A DNA stretch of 64,000 nucleotides from positions 142,265-206,264 of the forward strand of contig OMWP01000001.1 of NCBI GenBank assembly GCA_900314795.1, given 5' to 3'. The DNA comes from an uncultured Eubacteriales bacterium (GTDB lineage: Bacteria > Bacillota > Clostridia > Oscillospirales > Acutalibacteraceae). The notes under the pieces were generated by a model, which ran no database searches, was not told the DNA's origin, and worked only from the letters and a program-made list of their open reading frames with translations. A program made the translations under genes and the position numbers. Shown here in pieces: positions 63,999 through 64,000 of the stretch (positions are counted from its first letter, which is position 1; each line of letters opens with the position of its first letter).

Positions 63999-64000
63999 TG

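Overview
The window looks like a chromosomal contig from a low-to-mid GC gut Firmicute of class Clostridia, probably Ruminococcaceae/Oscillospirales-like. The reasons are the single-chain GlyRS, the type III glutamine synthetase, formate-THF ligase, a BMP-family nucleoside importer, a YerC-headed his operon, Gram-positive Shine-Dalgarno sites and sigma-A promoters, and a SpoVT-type AbrB fragment. The lineage is an inference. No rRNA or tRNA gene was seen.

Layout. 1-12.9 kb: heterodimeric ABC exporter (first subunit cut by the window edge), LOG protein, HAD hydrolase, DUF1015 protein, pseudouridine synthase, fhs, xpt, an L,D-transpeptidase with fibronectin repeats, a repeat-only stretch, and glyS. 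12.9-21.9 kb: a complete histidine operon on the minus strand (yerC, a fused hisZ-hisG, hisD, C, B, H, A, F, IE and a PHP histidinol-phosphatase). 22.2-26.8 kb: dapF, glnN and a membrane protein. 27.5-42.7 kb: purine and nitrogen salvage, made of a BMP nucleoside ABC importer, guanine deaminase, carbamate kinase, YgeW transcarbamylase, YgeY hydrolase, a DauR-like regulator, a PLP enzyme and a threonine synthase-like enzyme. 42.9-51.1 kb: PnuC, a PTS IIC-like permease, a decayed DUF4160 pair, and an anaerobic glycerol operon (glpK, glpA-like, FAD oxidoreductase, DUF1667). 51.4-53.2 kb: LMW phosphatase and a ChbG-like deacetylase. 53.4-59.5 kb: a type II-A CRISPR-Cas9 locus with intact cas9, tracrRNA and an 11-repeat array. 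Its adaptation genes have collapsed into one pseudogene that appears to join the front of Cas1 to the last residues of Csn2. 59.5-64 kb: an accessory block (unknown protein, XRE regulator, HipA-like kinase), a SodC-like protein and a small hydrophilic protein.

The strongest unexplained signal is the intergenic DNA. Nearly every long gap holds short elements made of conserved arms around a palindrome whose sequence differs from copy to copy while its self-complementarity is kept. Several families (for example GATTGCCAC...GCAATGAC, CTTCCCC...GATGAGGGG, CTCCTTTT...CTCAGTCG, CCTCCCTT...CCGGAGGGTT) share this plan. Many copies are arranged as inverted pairs about 200 bp long. Two longer pairs, from two different families, each enclose a DUF559 (Vsr-like, PD-(D/E)XK) nuclease gene. 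This suggests a nuclease-linked repeat system comparable in logic to REP/RAYT elements. The elements supply stop codons and C-terminal tails to neighbouring genes, separate the his genes, and form almost the whole 5' leaders of the his operon and glnN.
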